From positions 5,754 through 15,789 of the forward strand of contig JAMDBZ010000042.1 of assembly GCA_023488945.1 (NCBI GenBank): a DNA stretch of 10,036 nucleotides. Reading direction: 5' to 3'. Each line of letters begins with the position of its first letter. Within the stretch, counting starts at the first letter, position 1. Shown in pieces: positions 6,466 through 10,036 of this stretch. The translations under genes were made by a program, and so were the position numbers. Below the pieces are notes generated by a model that was not told the origin of the DNA, did no database searches, and saw nothing but the letters and a program-made list of their open reading frames with translations. The DNA is from Deltaproteobacteria bacterium (lineage in GTDB: Bacteria > Desulfobacterota_E > Deferrimicrobia > Deferrimicrobiales > Deferrimicrobiaceae).

Positions 6466-7641
6466 TCAAACGTTCTCCAGGGCGTTGTTCAGATCTTCAA
6501 TCAGGTCCTCTGCCGCCTCCATTCCGATGGAGAAGCGGATCATGGAATCGGTGATCCCCCTCTTCATCCGCTCTTCCGGGGTCAGCCCGTGGTGAGTCGT
6601 GGTTTTCGGCTGAGTCGCGAGGCTTTCCGGACCGCCGAGGCTCGGTGCGATGATGAAAAGCTCAAGGCTGTCGATGACCGTCGTTGCGTCTTGACCCGAC
6701 CCGTCGATCTCCAGGGTCAGCATCCCCCCGAACCCGGACATCTGGGATCTCGCCAGATCGTGCCGCGGGAAATCCGGCAGCCCCGGATAAAGGACCCTGG
6801 CGACCTTCGGATGGTTTCTCATCGCTTCCGCAACGGCCCGTGCGGTCTTATTCTGCCGCTCCACGCGAATGGGGAGCGTCCGCAGGCTCCTCGACAGAAG
6901 TCCGGCGACTTCGGGAGCCATCATCTGTCCCAGGTTCTTCCGCCACGGTGCAACCGGTTCGATGAGCTCTTTCGGCCCCATGAGAGCCCCGCCCGTCAGG
7001 TCGCTGTGGCCTCCCAGGTACTTGGTGGCGCTGTGAACGGCGATATCCGCACCGAGGGCCAGTGCTTGTTGGTTGATGGGCGAGGCAAAGGTGTTATCGA
7101 CGGCCACGAGGGCGCCGTGCGAGTGGGAAAGCCTGCAGATCTCCCGGATGTCGAAGATCTCCATCGTCGGATTCGTGGGGGTTTCGAAAAAGACAAGGCC
7201 GGGTCCCTCTTTCAGAACCTCCTCCAGCTTCCCGACCTCGTCTCCCAGGAGCAGGGTTGTCGGTATCCCCACGAGGGGCAGTTGATCGGCGAGCAATGCC
7301 AGCGTGCCGCCGTAAGCGTTCCCCAGGCAGACAATACCCTTTCGGCCATGGGTGAAAAAGAGCGCCGACTCCGCCGCCATGCCCGAGGCGAACACGAGGG
7401 CCGACTCCGCGTTTTCCAGGCTCGCGAGCTTGACCTCCACACTCCGGATCGTCGGGTTCAGGCCGTACCGCGTGTAGAGGTTCCCCTGGCGTCTCCCTTC
7501 CACCACGTCGAGGAGATCGGCCGTGGAACGGAATCCGAAGGTGGTGGTGTTGTAGATCGGCGTGTGCGGGGATCCCTCGGCGTCTCTCACCTCCCCTGCA
7601 TGCACGCACCGTGTGGAAAGATCATAATCCTTCTTCTTCAT
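6466..7641 (-). CDS. Cys/Met metabolism PLP-dependent transsulfuration enzyme (cystathionine gamma-synthase/lyase family)
   Basis: This 391-residue protein belongs to the cystathionine gamma-synthase/gamma-lyase/methionine gamma-lyase/O-acetylhomoserine sulfhydrylase group. Visible marks are Tyr56 and Arg58 of LYTRYGLNPT, which contact the neighbouring subunit's PLP phosphate. Also visible are ASGMAA (85-90), Tyr110 in AYGGT stacking on PLP, ETPTNPT (153-159), Asp182 in AVDNTFASP, Lys207 in HSATKYLGGHSD (Schiff base), and SLGG plus Arg369 for the substrate carboxylate. Methionine gamma-lyases such as that of Pseudomonas putida have a cysteine just after the stacking Tyr; here the position is Gly, which argues against a classical one. 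Synthase, lyase or sulfhydrylase cannot be told apart by eye. The start is ATG 7641 with an excellent AAGGAGGAGG upstream; the open frame continues 83 codons further but that part overlaps the end of the barrel gene and lacks protein sense. It probably forms an operon with the cysteine desulfurase 30 bases downstream. Confidence 0.9.
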   Translation of the reverse strand: MKKKDYDLSTRCVHAGEVRDAEGSPHTPIYNTTTFGFRSTADLLDVVEGRRQGNLYTRYGLNPTIRSVEVKLASLENAESALVFASGMAAESALFFTHGRKGIVCLGNAYGGTLALLADQLPLVGIPTTLLLGDEVGKLEEVLKEGPGLVFFETPTNPTMEIFDIREICRLSHSHGALVAVDNTFASPINQQALALGADIAVHSATKYLGGHSDLTGGALMGPKELIEPVAPWRKNLGQMMAPEVAGLLSRSLRTLPIRVERQNKTARAVAEAMRNHPKVARVLYPGLPDFPRHDLARSQMSGFGGMLTLEIDGSGQDATTVIDSLELFIIAPSLGGPESLATQPKTTTHHGLTPEERMKRGITDSMIRFSIGMEAAEDLIEDLNNALENV

Positions 7642-7645
7642 CAGT

Positions 7646-7655
7646 CCTCCTCCTT
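7646..7655 (-). promoter_or_regulatory. Strong ribosome binding site fixing the transsulfuration gene start
   Basis: The minus strand reads AAGGAGGAGG, four bases before ATG 7641. It decides for this start against the longer open frame beginning at 7890. The rest of the 94-base interval to the barrel gene shows only a four-base hairpin (CCTG/CAGG at 7695-7708) and three TCCG repeats, with no convincing terminator or riboswitch. Confidence 0.8.
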
Positions 7656-7735
7656 GAAATATAAACGGTTGTCGGACGTTCGGAGATTTCCGGACCTGTT
7701 TCATCAGGAACACCCAAAACCCGCGGATCCTCCTT

Positions 7736-8983
7736 TCAAAAGCCGGCCCTGAGGCGAACGGACAGATTGTCGTTATTGTCGAGCTGGCCGAACTGGGTGA
7801 AATCCTTCTTCCCGAAGAAGACGTTGGCTCCCGATGCAACGGACCATCGGTCGCTGATCTTGTAAGAGACTTGGGGATTGACCATGCCATCCTCGTCCGA
7901 AGGGCTGTAAAAACCGATGAAGGAAAGCTCCACCGTCTGGTAGCGGAGGAGCCGGGTCAGGCGCAGGAAGAGGAGGTGACGATACTCCTTCTTCTCCGGC
8001 GCTCCCGGGGGGAGGGAAGCCTTATACGCCCCGTAATCCAGCATCTGCTCCAGGTAATACTGGGCACGGACGGTGAAATCGGTCCACAGCTCCCGCTCGT
8101 AGCCCAGAAGGTACCTCAGAGAGGAGTTTTCGACCATGGGATTCGCCCCCGATCTGTCCTCCCGGGAGTCGTAGTATCCGAATTCGAGACTCGCGACACC
8201 CTGAAGGAGGGGGCCCCGCAGGCTGGCCCCGTAGACGGAGAGTTTCGGGTAGAAGAGCACCCCGTCCTTCGGGTCCATGCCCACGGGCTCCTTGAAGAAG
8301 CCGCGAAATCCATAGAGGGCACCTTCGTAACTCCCGAAGGTCCGGTAGAGCCTCGAGGCGAGCTCGGTGTTCTCAAGGGTTGCGGCGGGCTTCCTCATGG
8401 ACAGACTTTCGCCGGGAGCGGCGATCCGGCCGGCGAAGGGGTTGAAGAAGGAGAGCCGCTCTCCTTTCGGAATTTCGCTCGGCGTGAAGTGAGGAATGGC
8501 GACGAGATCCAGGGAGAAGGGAGCGGGGTACAGGCTGAACTGGACCGCGTCGCTCCCGACTTTCAAGTATTCCAGGCTCCTTCCGATGAAAAAGGAGACG
8601 AAGTCCTTTGGGAACAGGTCGTTGATGAAGATCAGGTCCCCCGTCCCCCAGGTAATGATCTGCCGCCCGGCGCGGATGTCGAGGAGCTGCACGGGAGAAA
8701 GATCCAGGGAGAGCTCCCGAAGGTCCGCATCTCCCCGTTCCTCCACGCCGTCCCCGATCAGGTCCGCCTTGAAGAAAAGCCGGCTGTCGGCCGGACCCTC
8801 CTGGGACAGTTCCACTTGGAGCCGTCCTTCCCCCAGGGTGGCATCCCTGGGCTGGGTCGGGTTGTCCGTAAGCCGCACCCCTGCGGCTCCTTCAAGGAAT
8901 CCGTGCACCGAAAGGGCCGCGGCCGGGGGACAGGGGCACAGAGACAGTGCCCCCAGAAGGGCAACTGCAAAAAAATATCTCAC
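7736..8983 (-). CDS. Outer-membrane beta-barrel protein of an RND/MMPL-associated export module
   Basis: This 415-residue protein has an N-terminal signal peptide (basic MR, hydrophobic FFAVALLGALSL, likely cleavage after AAA near 23). A region rich in alternating hydrophobic and polar strands follows, ending in VRLRAGF, the terminal-Phe signature used by the BAM machinery for outer-membrane barrels. The stretch GRQIITWGTGDLIFINDLFP (about 106-125) resembles large porin-like barrels of the DUF1302 type often encoded with MMPL exporters; I cannot confirm the family by eye. A cysteine at 16 follows LSL, which is a poor lipobox, so a lipoprotein is unlikely. The start is GTG, overlapping the LolA-like gene's stop by four bases (GTGA), which implies translational coupling. 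Likely role: outer-membrane channel or acceptor for cargo delivered by the upstream carrier and exporter. Substrate unknown. Confidence 0.8.
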   Translation of the reverse strand: MRYFFAVALLGALSLCPCPPAAALSVHGFLEGAAGVRLTDNPTQPRDATLGEGRLQVELSQEGPADSRLFFKADLIGDGVEERGDADLRELSLDLSPVQLLDIRAGRQIITWGTGDLIFINDLFPKDFVSFFIGRSLEYLKVGSDAVQFSLYPAPFSLDLVAIPHFTPSEIPKGERLSFFNPFAGRIAAPGESLSMRKPAATLENTELASRLYRTFGSYEGALYGFRGFFKEPVGMDPKDGVLFYPKLSVYGASLRGPLLQGVASLEFGYYDSREDRSGANPMVENSSLRYLLGYERELWTDFTVRAQYYLEQMLDYGAYKASLPPGAPEKKEYRHLLFLRLTRLLRYQTVELSFIGFYSPSDEDGMVNPQVSYKISDRWSVASGANVFFGKKDFTQFGQLDNNDNLSVRLRAGF

Positions 8984-9801
8984 CTGGCCAGCTCTCTCGG
9001 CGGGTTCCTCAAGGACCGCTCGGAGAAAAGGCCGTCGGCGAGACCGAGGTTGTACTTCACTCCCCCGTAGGTCACCTCCGTCCAGTGCCCGGTCTGCACG
9101 TTCTTCATCGTGCGCTTGACCGTGGTGGGGAACCCCTGGATGGGCTTGACCTCATCGGCCGTGAACACCTTGAACAGAGCGCCGCGCTTGTCGTAGTACT
9201 CCTCCTTCCAGAGGACGAAGTTCCCCTTGTCGATCCAGGAGACCTTGTAGCCGAAATCGGCGCTTTTCCCGTCCTTCGGGACGCTCTTGATGACGAAAAC
9301 GTCTCTCCCTTCGTATTTCTCTTCCCGGAGGAGCGTATGGTTGTCCTCCTTCACCGCCCGGCCGGAGACGTCTTCATAGCTGAAGTCGGAGCCGACGAAA
9401 CTCGACCGCTTGTCGTCGGCCGCGATCCTCTTGACCAGGTTGACGGCCGGGATATAGAGCCAGCGGTCGGAATCCTTCAGCGGGTATTTCCAGACGAGAA
9501 AGGTCATATCCCTCACGTCGGCCGGCCGCAGGAAGAGGATGAAATACTTCTGGTCTCCCCCGGCCTTCACGTTCCTCCTCGTCATGATGAGTTCCCGAAC
9601 CCTCTCGCCTCCCTCCTTGCTCAGGAGCCTCATCGTCACTTTCGCCCTCATATCGTTGCCGGAGTAAAACTGCACCAGCGCGGACCGCCGCATGATCTCC
9701 TCGGCCCCGGGCGTCTCGGCAAGGGCCCGGGAGAAGAGGCCGCCGACCAGGAGAAACAGGAAAACAACCGCCGAAAGCCGAACGAAACGTCTTTTCGCCA
9801 T
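8980..9801 (-). CDS. Periplasmic LolA-like (outer membrane lipoprotein-sorting-like) carrier protein
   Basis: This 273-residue protein has a clear Sec signal peptide (MAKRRFVRLS, then a hydrophobic core, likely cleavage after RALA at 28). No lipobox cysteine is present, so it should be soluble in the periplasm. The mature part matches the LolA-like family found beside MMPL/RND exporters: a paired-strand pattern with FLRPADVRDMTFLVWKYP (90-107), DRWLYIPAV (112-120), VKRI and the hallmark SSFVGSDFSYEDVSGR (133-148). LolA-fold proteins hold a lipid or acyl chain in an open barrel and carry it across the periplasm. Start choice: ATG 9801 has AGGAGG at 9813-9808, while the ATG six codons upstream (9819) would place that site inside the gene. 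It lies 10 bases after the exporter stop and overlaps the barrel gene, so all three are probably one operon. Cargo cannot be read from sequence. Confidence 0.85.
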   Translation of the reverse strand: MAKRRFVRLSAVVFLFLLVGGLFSRALAETPGAEEIMRRSALVQFYSGNDMRAKVTMRLLSKEGGERVRELIMTRRNVKAGGDQKYFILFLRPADVRDMTFLVWKYPLKDSDRWLYIPAVNLVKRIAADDKRSSFVGSDFSYEDVSGRAVKEDNHTLLREEKYEGRDVFVIKSVPKDGKSADFGYKVSWIDKGNFVLWKEEYYDKRGALFKVFTADEVKPIQGFPTTVKRTMKNVQTGHWTEVTYGGVKYNLGLADGLFSERSLRNPPRELAR

Positions 9802-9807
9802 CGCGAA

Positions 9808-9813
9808 CCTCCT
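9808..9813 (-). promoter_or_regulatory. Ribosome binding site of the LolA-like gene, overlapping the exporter stop
   Basis: AGGAGG on the minus strand starts inside the TAG stop codon of the exporter gene (9814-9812), six bases before ATG 9801. The overlap suggests that ribosomes finishing the exporter reinitiate on the carrier gene. Confidence 0.75.
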
Positions 9814-10036
9814 AAGCATTCTTCGTCAACCGCCGGGGGAAAAGGACGATGAGCGAGGGGAGCAAGAGGATCGTCGCCGCCGCCGAAAGCAGCATGATGG
9901 CCATCATGAAAATCCCCACGGTGACGTAGGGAGTCAGGGCGGCGAAAACCATCACGGCAAAGCCCGAGGCGAAGAGCACGGCGTTCCGGAGAATCCCCTT
10001 CCCCGGGCGGGCCACGGTCCAGAGGAGGGCTTCCTG
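9812..10036 (-). CDS. C-terminal end of MMPL/RND-family membrane exporter (5' part beyond window)
   Basis: The frame is open from the right edge for 74 codons to a TAG stop. It holds a short amphipathic start (EALLWTVARPGKGILRNAV) and two hydrophobic helices, one around LFASGFAVMVFAALTPYVTV and one around GIFMMAIMLLSAAATILLLP. It ends in a short basic cytoplasmic tail, RRLTKNA. The pattern of small residues and the closing LLLPSLIVL are characteristic of the last two helices of MMPL-type RND transporters, which export lipids or other hydrophobic molecules using the proton gradient. A GTG at 10015 is only an internal codon. The linked LolA-like and barrel genes support this reading. The fragment is short, so the subfamily is unresolved. 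Confidence 0.75.
   Translation of the reverse strand, partial: QEALLWTVARPGKGILRNAVLFASGFAVMVFAALTPYVTVGIFMMAIMLLSAAATILLLPSLIVLFPRRLTKNA

Noticed and set aside
7658..7663. TATATT as a -10 box for the transsulfuration gene
   Set aside because: It is so close to the Shine-Dalgarno that the transcript would start inside or after it, and no -35 element stands at the right distance.
7695..7708. CCTG/CAGG inverted repeat between the barrel and transsulfuration genes as terminator or riboswitch
   Set aside because: The stem is only four bases, no T run follows, and no known riboswitch core is visible.

Overview
The window comes from a Gram-negative bacterium of moderately high GC content, roughly 60-65% in most genes. 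Outer-membrane export genes, a hybrid sensor kinase and an HD-GYP protein occur together, and gene style resembles Deltaproteobacteria such as Desulfuromonadota/Geobacter relatives. That placement is inferred from style, not from a marker gene. All seven genes lie on the minus strand, so transcription runs from the high coordinates to the low ones. There are no rRNA or tRNA genes, CRISPR arrays, insertion sequences or plus-strand genes that I can support.

In transcription order, the first block (10036 to 7736) is a tightly coupled envelope-export module. It contains the C-terminal end of an MMPL/RND-type membrane exporter, a periplasmic LolA-like carrier, and an outer-membrane beta-barrel protein ending in phenylalanine. 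The stop and start of the first two genes are 10 bases apart, and the last two overlap by four bases. This looks like an inner membrane-periplasm-outer membrane route for a lipid or other hydrophobic cargo.

The second block (7641 to 5320) holds two PLP enzymes 30 bases apart: a cystathionine gamma-synthase/lyase-family enzyme and a cysteine desulfurase. Together they form a sulfur transfer or mobilisation pair. A good intrinsic terminator at 5219-5241 closes this block.

The third block (5093 to 1011) is a signalling pair. A membrane hybrid histidine kinase (2 TM, GAF, PAS, PAS, HisKA, HATPase, receiver) is followed 99 bases later by a protein with two HD domains, the second a complete HD-GYP domain expected to degrade cyclic di-GMP. 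An 11-base G run sits just upstream of the kinase's likely GTG start.

After a non-coding gap of 316 bases, a second membrane sensor gene begins at 694 and runs off the left edge. Its six-helix input region is built from three internal repeats, and its output domain is not in the window. This gene is clearly less GC-rich than its neighbours.

I see no clearly unprecedented system. The items most worth a second look are the threefold-repeat sensor, the G tract before the kinase, the kinase/HD-GYP pairing and the three-gene export module.
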